This document shows, in pieces, positions 8,677-16,894 of a stretch of DNA of 36,426 nucleotides. Every line of letters starts with the position of its first letter. The first letter of the stretch is position 1. The stretch covers positions 96,007 through 132,432 of the forward strand of contig JAHDCJ010000001.1 in the NCBI GenBank assembly GCA_020629935.1. Direction: 5' to 3'. The notes beneath the pieces were generated by a model. The model was not told where the DNA came from. It did not search any database and worked only from the letters and a program-made list of their open reading frames with translations. The position numbers and the translations under genes are program-made. The DNA is from Saprospiraceae bacterium (GTDB taxonomy: Bacteria; Bacteroidota; Bacteroidia; Chitinophagales; Saprospiraceae).

Positions 8677-9453
8677 ATGCTCCACCCTGCAAATGCTCGA
8701 TTTTTTGGTTTTGTCTTTTTAATCATTGGATTAGGGCTTAGTGCCTGTAAAACCACCCGCATCGATGGTGGACAACCAAAGAAAAAATCACTCAAATTTT
8801 TAATCGGTCAACTAGAAAAACAACAACGATCTGCGGAGTGGTTTAATGGAAAAGCTAAATTAAAATTTACTGAAAAAGGAAAAACACAATCTGCGAATGC
8901 CATCATTCGGATGAAAAAAGACAGCATTATTTGGGTCTCCATTTCCAAAGTAGGTTATGAGGCTGCACGAATGCTCATCACGCCAGATTCCGTACATCTT
9001 TTGATTCGACCAGATAAAGAATACTACCCAAGAAGTTTTGATTATTTTACACGCGAATTTAATATTGACACCGATTTTAAAACCTTACAAAATTTGATCT
9101 TAGGCAATGTACCTTACCTTGATCGAAATAAATTAAAAGCGAAGTCAAACGATCAATTTCATGTATTGGAAGGAAAAGATAATGGGCTCTATTTTGAATA
9201 TTACCTAGAAGCCTCCCAGTTTCTATTGACACGAATTTTAGCCAATGATGGAAAGCAAGGTCGAAACTTACAAGTTGACCTTTCCAATTATAAAGCAATT
9301 AAAAACTTTGCTGACTTTGCCCATGATTTAAACCTCACTTTTTCATTAAATGGAACCCAAGATGTCAGTGTCTTTTTAGGCTTTTCCAAAATAGAAATTG
9401 ATATTCCAAAGAAAACACCATTCTCCGTTTCCTCGCGGTATAAAAGAATGTAA
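8677..9453 (+). CDS. DUF4292 family lipoprotein
   Basis: The 258-aa protein begins with a short basic region, a hydrophobic segment and a lipobox ('GLGLSAC', Cys ~24), so it should be a lipoprotein. The body ('WFNGKAKLKFTEKGK...IIRMKKDSIIWVSISKVGYEAARMLITPDSV') has the beta-strand pattern of the DUF4292 family. That family resembles the LolA/LolB lipid-binding fold, in which an incomplete beta-barrel shields an acyl chain. A part in lipid or lipoprotein handling at the outer membrane is inference from the fold. It sits between the TPR gene and the EnvC-like gene (gaps 41 and 111 bases), which fits an envelope role. Confidence 0.75.
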   Translation: MLHPANARFFGFVFLIIGLGLSACKTTRIDGGQPKKKSLKFLIGQLEKQQRSAEWFNGKAKLKFTEKGKTQSANAIIRMKKDSIIWVSISKVGYEAARMLITPDSVHLLIRPDKEYYPRSFDYFTREFNIDTDFKTLQNLILGNVPYLDRNKLKAKSNDQFHVLEGKDNGLYFEYYLEASQFLLTRILANDGKQGRNLQVDLSNYKAIKNFADFAHDLNLTFSLNGTQDVSVFLGFSKIEIDIPKKTPFSVSSRYKRM

Positions 9454-9564
9454 GCCAACATTCATAAACATAGTCTCCGTTAAAGCACTAATTTTATCTC
9501 TTTTTTCTTTGAATTCCATCAGATTATCTATAATTTGCTTGATTGGGACAAACATCTATTTTAC

Positions 9565-10785
9565 ATGTTTAAAAGCTTTACCTCAAAAATTATTTACTTC
9601 GTACTATTTTCCATAATGGTACCCTTGACTTTCTATGCCCAAAAAGAAGCATTAGAACGGAAACGAAATCAACTCAACCAAGCCATAAAACTTACTAAAG
9701 AAACCATTGATGTTACTAAAAAGAATAAAGCTTTTGCCCAAGAAGAGTTCTTAGCGTTAAAAGAACAAGTGGCCGTTAGAAATGAGTTAGTAGAAACCAT
9801 ACAAGCAGAAATTGATCAGATTGATAATAGTATTGATCGCAACAAAGATATTATTGCTGCTTTGGAAAAAGATCTGGAGCATGTAAAAGAAGATTATGGT
9901 CGAATGCTTCGAGAAGCTTATCGATTTCGAATGACGCAAAATAGAACCTTCTATTTGCTTTCTTCTAGTAATTTCCGACAAGCTTTACTCCGATGGCGAT
10001 ATATGAAACGCTATGATCAATATCGAAAAAATCAAGCGTCAATGATTGCCAACACACAATCTTCTCTTGAAGGAAAACTGAAAAAATTTCAATCGCGAAG
10101 ATTGGAAAAAATTTCGCTAAAAGAAGAAGAAGCCAAACAACGGACGCAGTTAAAAAATGATCTTAAAAAGAAAGAGAAATTATTCAAATTACTCCAGTCC
10201 AAATCATTTAAATTGGATCGTAAATTGAATAAACAAAAAGAAGAGCGTGAAGCCCTTTTCGATCAAATAGAAAATTTTATTATTGCAGAAGTAAAAAATC
10301 AACGAAAAGAAGCGCGTGCACCTAAAACCCCAGAAAAGAAAACCGTAAAACCAACCAGCAGCTCTGACCGTGCCATTGGAGACGCTTTTCGAAAGTCAAA
10401 AGGTAAATTACCTTGGCCAGTTAAAACTGGAAATATTTCTGGACGCTATGGAGAACAATCACATCCTATCAATAAAAAATTAAAAATTCGAAATAATGGA
10501 ATTGATATAAGAACCAACCAACAGGCAGAAGTACGCACGGTATTTGAAGGCGAAGTCGTTAGTGTTTTTTATGATACCGCGCTTAAATACGCCATCATGG
10601 TGAAACATGGCCCATACTATAGTGCTTATGCCAACATTAAAGAAACTTTCGTCCAAAAGGGCGATAAAGTAAAACAAAAACAAGCCTTGGGGATTGTGGA
10701 AACTAAAAATGGCAAAACCGAACTTCATTTCGAAATTTGGAGAGAACGACATTGCCAAAACCCCGCTTCTTGGATTTCAAAGTAA
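9565..10785 (+). CDS. EnvC-like murein hydrolase activator (degenerate LytM/M23)
   Basis: The track ORF starts at a TTG (9535). The ATG at 9565 directly precedes a signal peptide ('MFKSFTSKIIYFVLFSIMV'), giving 406 aa. Residues ~25-245 form a long Lys/Glu/Gln-rich coiled coil. The C-terminal ~115 residues are a LytM domain ('ISGRYGEQSHPI...ELHFEIWR'). Zinc ligands of active M23 peptidases are missing: the HxxxD His is Asn ('NNGIDI', about 311) and the 'YxHL' His is Asn ('YANI'). Coiled coil plus inactive LytM is the EnvC/NlpD plan, in which the protein activates an amidase for cell separation instead of cutting peptidoglycan itself. No amidase gene lies in the window. It is probably co-transcribed with the upstream envelope genes and hflX downstream. 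Confidence 0.8.
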   Translation: MFKSFTSKIIYFVLFSIMVPLTFYAQKEALERKRNQLNQAIKLTKETIDVTKKNKAFAQEEFLALKEQVAVRNELVETIQAEIDQIDNSIDRNKDIIAALEKDLEHVKEDYGRMLREAYRFRMTQNRTFYLLSSSNFRQALLRWRYMKRYDQYRKNQASMIANTQSSLEGKLKKFQSRRLEKISLKEEEAKQRTQLKNDLKKKEKLFKLLQSKSFKLDRKLNKQKEEREALFDQIENFIIAEVKNQRKEARAPKTPEKKTVKPTSSSDRAIGDAFRKSKGKLPWPVKTGNISGRYGEQSHPINKKLKIRNNGIDIRTNQQAEVRTVFEGEVVSVFYDTALKYAIMVKHGPYYSAYANIKETFVQKGDKVKQKQALGIVETKNGKTELHFEIWRERHCQNPASWISK

Positions 10786-10827
10786 GTATGCTTTTTCAAC
10801 TTACTTCAATTCTTAAAAGACCACATT

Positions 10828-12039
10828 GTGAACGAATGGAACCTCGGTGATGACCGAAAAAAAGGACTAAAGGTCCAAACGGAATACGCTATTCTTGTAG
10901 GCGTAATCTCTCAACACCAAAATGCAGAACAAGCCAATGATTTTTTAGATGAATTAGAATTCTTAGCCCTTACCGCAGGAGCAGTAACGGAAAGAAGATT
11001 CGTCCAAAAACTCGGACAACCAGACCGAAGAACTTTTGTAGGAAAAGGTAAACTCGAAGAAATTCGATTATATATTGAAGCCAACGAAAAAATCAATTTA
11101 GTTATTTTTGATGATGACCTTACGGGAAAACAAACCAACATCATCGAAGAAGAACTCAAATGTAAAATCTTAGATCGCTCAAGCCTCATCCTAGATATTT
11201 TTGCTAGTCGGGCACAAACCGCACAAGCAAAAACACAAGTCGAATTAGCCCAACTCCAATACTTACTTCCTAGGCTTCGAGGACTATGGACTCACTTGGA
11301 AAGACAACGTGGAGGTATCGGTATGCGTGGACCTGGAGAAACAGAAATTGAGACAGATCGTCGGATCATTCGAGACAAGATTAGCCTACTTAAAAAGAAG
11401 TTGGCAAAAATTGATCTGCAAAATTCTACTCGACGAAAAAATCGAGGACAAATGATTCGAGTAGCCTTGGTGGGTTATACCAATGTTGGAAAATCTACCC
11501 TCATGAATTACTTAAGTAAATCTGAAGTCTTTGCAGAAAACAAACTCTTTGCCACACTAGATACCACCGTTCGAAAAATCGTATTCGAAAGAATGCCTTT
11601 TCTACTTTCAGATACCGTAGGTTTTATTCGAAAATTACCTACTCACCTCATTGAAAGTTTTAAATCTACACTAGACGAAGTTAGGGAAAGTGATTTTTTA
11701 ATTCATGTGATTGACATTGCACATCCTACTTATGCAGATCAAATTGAAGTGGTTCAAAAAACCTTAAAAGATTTAGGTGCAGAAGAAAAACCAGTACTCT
11801 ATGTCTTCAATAAAATGGATTTATATCGTGAAGAGGCTTTTGATGATATGCTCGAACAAGAAACAAAATCAGAAATCGAAAATGAGCTCAAAGTCTCACT
11901 AGGCAAACAACTCGAAAATGATATGGTTTTTATTTCTGTTAAAGAAAAAGAGAATCTTGATATCTTAAGAGAAAGGTTACAAAAAAAGGTAAAAGAATTA
12001 TACCTTGTGCGTTATCCCCACCAAACCAAGTTTTGGTAA
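10828..12039 (+). CDS. hflX: GTPase HflX
   Basis: The 403-aa protein has the HflX N-terminal domain ('GKGKLEEI', 'ILDRSSLILDIFASRA') and the linker signature 'GGIGMRGPGETEIETDRR'. A Ras-like G domain follows: G1 'GYTNVGKST' (~214), G3 'DTVGFI' (~261), G4 'NKMD' (~327). HflX binds the 50S subunit and rescues or splits stalled ribosomes, notably under heat stress, and hydrolyses GTP. The start is GTG at 10828; no ATG lies in frame before the conserved region. It lies 42 bases after the EnvC-like gene and 28 bases before the aminopeptidase, so it is likely part of the same plus-strand run. Confidence 0.93.
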   Translation: MNEWNLGDDRKKGLKVQTEYAILVGVISQHQNAEQANDFLDELEFLALTAGAVTERRFVQKLGQPDRRTFVGKGKLEEIRLYIEANEKINLVIFDDDLTGKQTNIIEEELKCKILDRSSLILDIFASRAQTAQAKTQVELAQLQYLLPRLRGLWTHLERQRGGIGMRGPGETEIETDRRIIRDKISLLKKKLAKIDLQNSTRRKNRGQMIRVALVGYTNVGKSTLMNYLSKSEVFAENKLFATLDTTVRKIVFERMPFLLSDTVGFIRKLPTHLIESFKSTLDEVRESDFLIHVIDIAHPTYADQIEVVQKTLKDLGAEEKPVLYVFNKMDLYREEAFDDMLEQETKSEIENELKVSLGKQLENDMVFISVKEKENLDILRERLQKKVKELYLVRYPHQTKFW

Positions 12040-12067
12040 ATAAATTACCAAAGCCAAAAAAATCGTA

Positions 12068-13171
12068 ATGAATAGTAAGTATAATAAATACGCGCATTTA
12101 CTTGTCAATTATTGTGTAGATCTTAAACCTGGTGAACGACTGTTTGTTCGATCAACGACATTAGCCGAGCCCCTACTCAGAGAAATTTATAGAGAAGCCC
12201 TAAAGGTTGGAGCAAGTGCTGAAATCATGATGGACTTTAGAGAACAAAGCCGCATCTTTTTTCAAGAAGCCAATGATAGTCAACTCCAATATGTATCACC
12301 GATGCTTGATGAAGCGATGCGGTCTTTTGATGCCTACATCAATGTACGCGCACCTTTTAATCTAAGAGAAAACCAAGGCGTAGATATTGATAAAACCAAA
12401 ATCAATAAGGCTGCTCAAAAAGAAATGTGGCAAAATTATTATAAACGAACAGCGACAAGAGATCTCAAAAGATCCCTTTGCCAATTTCCAACGCAGGCCA
12501 ATGCACAAGAAGCGGGTATGTCTTTAGAAGAATATGAAAATTTTGTTTTCAAAGCTTGTTTTTTAGACTATGATAATCCAATTGAAAAATGGTTGGAGGT
12601 AAGAGAATATCAACAAAAGATTGTAGATGTGCTTAATAGTAAAGAGCAGATTCGTTATCGAAATGAACACTTTGATATTACGTTTTCTACCAAAGGAAGA
12701 ACTTGGATCAACTCCGACGGACAAACCAATATGCCTTCGGGAGAAGTCTATACTTCCCCTGTAGAAGATTCGGTAAATGGAACGGTACATTTTTCTTTCC
12801 CAGGCATTCATGGAGGCTATGAAGTGGAAGGCGTTACCTTATGGGTTAAGGACGGACTCATCCATAAATGGGAAGCTAAAAGAGGAAAAGCATATCTTGA
12901 TGAAGTCTTTAAAATTCCAGGTGCTACCCGTTTTGGTGAAGCCGCAATTGGTACCAATCGCAACATCCAACAGATGACCAAGAATATTCTTTTTGATGAA
13001 AAAATTGGAGGAACAGTTCACATGGCTATTGGGCAATCTTATATGCAAGCTGGAGGAAAAAATGAATCCGCAATTCATTGGGATTTAATTACAGATATGA
13101 CGAATACGGAAGGCGAAATTTTTGCAGATGATGAGCGTATCTATCATAATGGTCAATTTTTATTTTTATAA
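12068..13171 (+). CDS. M29 family metallo-aminopeptidase
   Basis: The 367-aa protein matches the thermophilic-type aminopeptidase (MEROPS M29: AmpS, PepS, aminopeptidase T) from its start ('YAHLLVNYCVDLKPGERLFV'). The expected two-metal ligands are all visible: Glu in 'GEVYTSPVEDSV' (~226), Glu in 'RFGEAAIGTN' (~290), His and Tyr in 'VHMAIGQSY' (~318/325), and His and Asp in 'IHWDLITDM' (~337/339). It should remove N-terminal residues from peptides in the cytoplasm, using two Zn or Co ions. The length is slightly below the usual ~400-410. It lies 28 bases after hflX and 6 bases before nadD, so co-transcription is likely although the functions are unrelated. Confidence 0.9.
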   Translation: MNSKYNKYAHLLVNYCVDLKPGERLFVRSTTLAEPLLREIYREALKVGASAEIMMDFREQSRIFFQEANDSQLQYVSPMLDEAMRSFDAYINVRAPFNLRENQGVDIDKTKINKAAQKEMWQNYYKRTATRDLKRSLCQFPTQANAQEAGMSLEEYENFVFKACFLDYDNPIEKWLEVREYQQKIVDVLNSKEQIRYRNEHFDITFSTKGRTWINSDGQTNMPSGEVYTSPVEDSVNGTVHFSFPGIHGGYEVEGVTLWVKDGLIHKWEAKRGKAYLDEVFKIPGATRFGEAAIGTNRNIQQMTKNILFDEKIGGTVHMAIGQSYMQAGGKNESAIHWDLITDMTNTEGEIFADDERIYHNGQFLFL

Positions 13172-13177
13172 AAACAA

Positions 13178-13750
13178 ATGAAAACAGGTTTATTCTTCGG
13201 CTCTTTTAATCCTATTCATGTAGGGCATCTTTTGATTGCATCTTATATGGAACAACATACGGATTTAGATGAAATCTGGCTCATTGTTTCTCCTCAAAAT
13301 CCATTTAAAAAAACAGCTGATTTAGCCCCAGAGTATCATCGTTTAAAGATGGTGGAGTTGGGTTTAAAACCTTCTCCACAAATTCTCGCTTCTGATGTAG
13401 AGTTTAATTTGCCCAAACCTTCTTATACTATAGATACGCTTCGTTTTTTAAAAGAAGAATATCCCCAAAGATCTTTTCAACTAATCATTGGTGGCGACAA
13501 TCTAGTGAGCTTTCCTAAGTGGAAGTCTTATGAAGAAATTTTAGAAAATTTTGGCTTATTGGTTTATCTCCGCCCAGGTTATGAAAAAGGCGAATTAGCC
13601 GCACATCCTAATGTGCATTGTGTAGATGCTCCCATGTTAGATATTTCTGCTACTTATATCCGAAAACAATGCAAAGCGGGAAAATCGATTGCCTACTTAG
13701 TACCAGAGTCCGTTAGAAATTATATCTCAGAAAAAAACCTCTTTCAATAA
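13178..13750 (+). CDS. nadD: Nicotinate-nucleotide adenylyltransferase
   Basis: The 190-aa protein has the N-terminal nucleotidyltransferase motif 'GLFFGSFNPIHVGHL' (the GxFxPxHxGH type), the middle segment 'ELIIGGDN'-like ('QLIIGGDNLVSF') and the C-terminal 'ISATYIRKQ' (ISSTxIR type). It transfers AMP from ATP to nicotinate mononucleotide, giving deamido-NAD in the NAD pathway. The length is normal for Bacteroidota NadD. It ends the plus-strand run beginning at 5931 and is followed by a large stem-loop facing convergent gcvT. Confidence 0.95.
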   Translation: MKTGLFFGSFNPIHVGHLLIASYMEQHTDLDEIWLIVSPQNPFKKTADLAPEYHRLKMVELGLKPSPQILASDVEFNLPKPSYTIDTLRFLKEEYPQRSFQLIIGGDNLVSFPKWKSYEEILENFGLLVYLRPGYEKGELAAHPNVHCVDAPMLDISATYIRKQCKAGKSIAYLVPESVRNYISEKNLFQ

Positions 13751-13754
13751 TAAA

Positions 13755-13791
13755 CCTTGTTTTAAAATAACTTCGTTATTTCAAAACAAGG
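13755..13791. terminator. Large stem-loop between convergent nadD and gcvT
   Basis: CCTTGTTTTAAAATAAC pairs with GTTATTTCAAAACAAGG around a 3-nt loop (TTC), with one A/C mismatch near the middle, giving 16 paired bases. No long T-run follows on either strand, so it is not a textbook intrinsic terminator. Its position 4 bases after the nadD stop still suggests 3'-end formation or protection. Confidence 0.6.
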
Positions 13792-13830
13792 CCGATCAAT
13801 AACTTGAATCTATCTATTGAATGGATCGTT

Positions 13831-14940
13831 TTATTTCGCTTTATAAAATGGCATTTTCACCACTTGCGCTTTGATTCGTTTTCCTCGAATATCTAAATAT
13901 ATTTCACTCCCCGACTTGTGATGACCCATTTTTACATAGCCCATACCAATGGCTTTTTTGACAGAAGGACCTTGCGTTCCAGAAGTTACTTCACCTATTT
14001 CTTTTCCTTCTTCATCTAAAATTTTATATCCTTTTCTAGGAATTCCTCGATCAATCATTTCAAAGCCGACTAACTTTTTGCGAATGCCTGTCAGTTTTTG
14101 TGCATTAAAAATTTCACAACTATGGAAGTTTCCTTTTTGCAATTTGGTTATCCAACTTAAACCCGCTTCGATAGGCGAAGTGGTATCATCAATATCATTT
14201 CCATATAAACAAAAACCCATTTCCAATCGCAAGGTATCTCTTGCTCCTAAACCAATGGGTTTAATACCATGTGGTTCACCCGCAGCCATAATCGCATTCC
14301 AAATTTCAGCGGCATGTTCAGATGGTGCATACACTTCAAAACCACCAGAACCTGTATATCCTGTGGCAGAAACGATTACTTTGTCAAAACCAGCAAATTT
14401 TCCTTTTTCAAAGGTATAATATTTCATGTTCTCTAAATCCATCTCTGTTAAAGATGCTAGTGCTGCAGTTGCTTTAGGCCCTTGAATAGCTAAAAGCGCT
14501 GTTTCATCTGAAATATTATAAAGTTGGGCATCAAATTGATTGTGGTCGTTGATCCAATTCCAATCCTTTTCCATGTTTGAAGCATTGACGACCAACATAT
14601 AAGCTTGTTCGCCTGCCGCACATTGATCTTCTGGTAAGCGATAAACTAAAAGATCGTCTACAATTCCTCCATTTTTATTAGGAAGACAAGAATACTGTGC
14701 ATCTCCAATATCTAATTTAGAAACATCATTAGAAGTAACCAATTGAATTAAATCTAATGCTTCTTTACCACGAACAATAAATTCGCCCATATGAGAAACA
14801 TCAAACATCCCTACCCCTTCTCTCACGGTTTGGTGTTCTTCTTTAATTCCTGCATAAGATACAGGCATATAATAACCTGCAAATTCTACCATTTTTGCGC
14901 CTAAGGCTTCATGAATTGCGGATAAAGGTGTCTTTTTCAT
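13831..14940 (-). CDS. gcvT: Glycine cleavage system aminomethyltransferase (T protein)
   Basis: With the ATG at 14940 ('[20 protein letters not shown]') the protein has 369 aa, the normal GcvT length; the ORF track extends it to 15009 without need. It shows 'MFDVSHMGE', '[19 protein letters not shown]', 'LAIQGPKA', '[12 protein letters not shown]' and a C-terminal '[23 protein letters not shown]' domain. The enzyme takes the aminomethyl group from the lipoyl H protein to tetrahydrofolate, releasing ammonia and forming 5,10-methylene-THF. The other gcv genes are not in the window, which is common in Bacteroidota where they are scattered. A -7 box, TACTTTTG on the minus strand, lies at 14976-14983. 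Confidence 0.95.
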   Translation of the reverse strand: MKKTPLSAIHEALGAKMVEFAGYYMPVSYAGIKEEHQTVREGVGMFDVSHMGEFIVRGKEALDLIQLVTSNDVSKLDIGDAQYSCLPNKNGGIVDDLLVYRLPEDQCAAGEQAYMLVVNASNMEKDWNWINDHNQFDAQLYNISDETALLAIQGPKATAALASLTEMDLENMKYYTFEKGKFAGFDKVIVSATGYTGSGGFEVYAPSEHAAEIWNAIMAAGEPHGIKPIGLGARDTLRLEMGFCLYGNDIDDTTSPIEAGLSWITKLQKGNFHSCEIFNAQKLTGIRKKLVGFEMIDRGIPRKGYKILDEEGKEIGEVTSGTQGPSVKKAIGMGYVKMGHHKSGSEIYLDIRGKRIKAQVVKMPFYKAK

Positions 14941-14975
14941 CTTTTCGATTTTTTCTACTTCAAAAATTGGTATTG

Positions 14976-15010
14976 CAAAAGTAAAGATAAAGTTTGCAAG
15001 GAAAAACAAA
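14976..15010 (-). promoter_or_regulatory. Promoter for gcvT
   Basis: On the minus strand TTTG (15007-15010) is followed after 23 bases by TACTTTTG (14976-14983), an exact TAnnTTTG -7 box. The spacing is at the long end for Bacteroidota promoters. The predicted transcript start near 14969 lies inside the extended track ORF and upstream of the ATG at 14940, which supports that ATG. Confidence 0.5.
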
Positions 15011-15133
15011 TCTATCTTTTATCTTTAAAGAATGTAAAGATTTCAATCTTTGTCCTTATTATAAAAATTAGAATGGGTTAAGTAATTCCTGAATTGGACT
15101 TCCTTAAAACCAGATTCTACGATAAAATTAAAT

Positions 15134-16075
15134 ATGAAATTTTCAAAAGGTATATCATTGGGTAAACTTGCTCAATTAATCGATGCTAAAGTTATTGGTG
15201 ATGCAGATGCTATGGTTTATGGAATTAATGAAATTCATAAAGTAGAGTCGGGAGATATTACATTTTGTGATGTAGAAAAATATTTTAAAAAGTCTTTTAA
15301 GTCGGCAGCTTCTTTTGTTATTGTCAACAAAGAAGTAGAAGCGCCTGTGGGGAAATCGCTTTTGTATTGTGCCGATCCTTTTCTTTCGTATAATAAAATA
15401 GTAAGACACTTTTATCATCCTATTCCTTTGTCTGCACAAATCAGTGAAACAGCCAACATTCATCCTTCTGCCATCATTGAACCCAATGTAATCATCGGTC
15501 ATCGAGTAAAGATTGGAGCTTATACACATATTCGCGCCAATGTAGTTATTCATGATATGACAAGCATTGGGTCGCATGTAATTATTCAATCAGGCACCGT
15601 TATTGGCACTGATGCCTTCTATTATAAACGACGATCAGATGGTTATGACAAGATGTATAGTTGTGGTCGTGTACTTATCGAAGATCGAGTAGAAATTGGT
15701 GCTTCTTGTACTATTGATCGAGGCGTTTCTGGGGATACGATTATTGGCGCGGGTACGAAGATTGATAATCATGTACATATTGCACATGGCGTGGTGGTTG
15801 GGAAGGATTGTTTATTTGCCGCCCAAGTGGGGGTTGCAGGTAAGACGATTATAGGTGATCGTGTAAAATTGTGGGGACAAGTTGGCATTGCGACCAATTT
15901 AATTTTAGGTGATGATGTCGAAGTCTATGCCCAATCTGGTGTTTCACATAATTTACCATCTGGCAAAGCTTATTTTGGTTCTCCTGCCATTGAAGCTAAA
16001 GAGTGGTTTAGTGATTATCGAGCGATTAAACGCGCGCCAAGAGAAATTAAAGATTTAAAAGATAGGTTGGAGTAA
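15134..16075 (+). CDS. LpxD-like UDP-3-O-acylglucosamine N-acyltransferase
   Basis: The 313-aa protein has an LpxD-type N-terminal domain (about 1-95, 'LGKLAQLIDAKVIGDADAMV', 'SGDITFCDVEKYF') and then a left-handed beta-helix of hexapeptide repeats (100-275, 'IHPSAIIEPNVIIGHRVKIG'). The catalytic His of LpxD is present in 'HVHIAHGVVVG'. LpxD adds a 3-hydroxyacyl chain from ACP to the amino group of UDP-3-O-acylglucosamine in lipid A synthesis. It is shorter than classical ~340-aa LpxD and is not next to lpxA/lpxC/fabZ, so it may be the second, LpxD-like paralogue found in many Bacteroidota with an untested substrate. It runs convergently into rnhB with 4 bases between the two. Confidence 0.85.
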   Translation: MKFSKGISLGKLAQLIDAKVIGDADAMVYGINEIHKVESGDITFCDVEKYFKKSFKSAASFVIVNKEVEAPVGKSLLYCADPFLSYNKIVRHFYHPIPLSAQISETANIHPSAIIEPNVIIGHRVKIGAYTHIRANVVIHDMTSIGSHVIIQSGTVIGTDAFYYKRRSDGYDKMYSCGRVLIEDRVEIGASCTIDRGVSGDTIIGAGTKIDNHVHIAHGVVVGKDCLFAAQVGVAGKTIIGDRVKLWGQVGIATNLILGDDVEVYAQSGVSHNLPSGKAYFGSPAIEAKEWFSDYRAIKRAPREIKDLKDRLE

Positions 16076-16079
16076 TTTT

Positions 16080-16691
16080 TTATTCTAAATCAAAAAGTGT
16101 GGCTTGTTCTTCTTCTGGCAATAATCGAAAAGATCGACGATGATGAACGGTTACGCCATAAGTTCGAATGGCTTCTCGATGTGCTTTTGTAGGGTAGCCT
16201 TTATTACTATCCCAATGAAAAATTGGATATTTTTCATGCAGTTTGGCCATAAAATCATCTCGGTAGGTTTTGGCTAAAACTGAAGCCGCCGCAATAGACA
16301 AAAACTTTGAATCGCCTTTCACGATACAATAATGCGGAATTTTTTCATAGGGTCTAAATCGATTCCCATCAATCAATAAAGCAGTAGGCTTTATTTGAAG
16401 TTGATCGACTGCACGATGCATAGATAAAAACGAAGCGTTTAAAATATTATGCGTATCTATCTCTTCTGGTGTCATACTTCCAACGGCCCAAGCAATGGCT
16501 TCTTCTTCGATTATGGGTCGTAAAATATTCCGTTGTTTTTCCGACAATAATTTGGAGTCATTTAAAAAGGGATGTGAAAAATTTTCTGGCAAAATAACTG
16601 CCGCAGCAAATACAGGCCCAGCCAAACAACCTCGACCTGCTTCATCACAACCCGCTTCTTTTTCTCCTTTTTTGAAATAGGGTTTTAACAT
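16080..16691 (-). CDS. rnhB: Ribonuclease HII
   Basis: The 203-aa protein starts '[21 protein letters not shown]' with the first active-site pair (Asp, Glu) in '[13 protein letters not shown]'. Further marks are 'LIDGNRF' (third Asp), '[21 protein letters not shown]' (fourth Asp region) and a C-terminal '[21 protein letters not shown]'. It nicks RNA in RNA-DNA hybrids, including single ribonucleotides in DNA. It has the normal length and ends 4 bases from the convergent LpxD-like gene. A promoter-like pair lies upstream at 16729-16759. Confidence 0.95.
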   Translation of the reverse strand: MLKPYFKKGEKEAGCDEAGRGCLAGPVFAAAVILPENFSHPFLNDSKLLSEKQRNILRPIIEEEAIAWAVGSMTPEEIDTHNILNASFLSMHRAVDQLQIKPTALLIDGNRFRPYEKIPHYCIVKGDSKFLSIAAASVLAKTYRDDFMAKLHEKYPIFHWDSNKGYPTKAHREAIRTYGVTVHHRRSFRLLPEEEQATLFDLE

Positions 16692-16723
16692 AAAATCATG
16701 TATTGTATAGAAGTTGTTTAAAG

Positions 16724-16786
16724 ATGCCTAAAGATAAAAAAAGTCGACTCGAATTACAATTGGACAAAAAAATGAAACTCTTATGA
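16724..16786 (+). other. Possible 20-codon micro-ORF
   Basis: ATG...TGA encodes '[20 protein letters not shown]', a Lys/Leu-rich, potentially amphipathic helix, in the gap between rnhB and the TPR gene. It is too short for the ORF track and overlaps the putative rnhB promoter on the other strand. There is no visible ribosome binding site, but these bacteria seldom use one. It may be chance. Confidence 0.2.
16729..16759 (-). promoter_or_regulatory. Putative rnhB promoter
   Basis: On the minus strand TTG (16757-16759) is followed after exactly 20 bases by TATCTTTA (16729-16736). This is one mismatch from TAnnTTTG, and it lies 38 bases before the rnhB ATG at 16691. Confidence 0.4.
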
Positions 16787-16894
16787 TGCAATGTTGATAC
16801 CATTTTCCTTTGGTTCTACGTTTTAGCATTGTTTTTGTATCTTTTGGTATGTAAGTAATTTACGAGATTGAATTACTTAAGCGTACAAAATAAA

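Noticed and set aside
13949-14419. 156-aa plus-strand ORF inside gcvT
   Set aside because: It is a shadow of gcvT on the opposite strand; the GcvT motifs are unambiguous.
15176-15589. 137-aa minus-strand ORF inside the LpxD-like gene
   Set aside because: It arises from the repetitive hexapeptide codons; the forward frame carries the family motifs.
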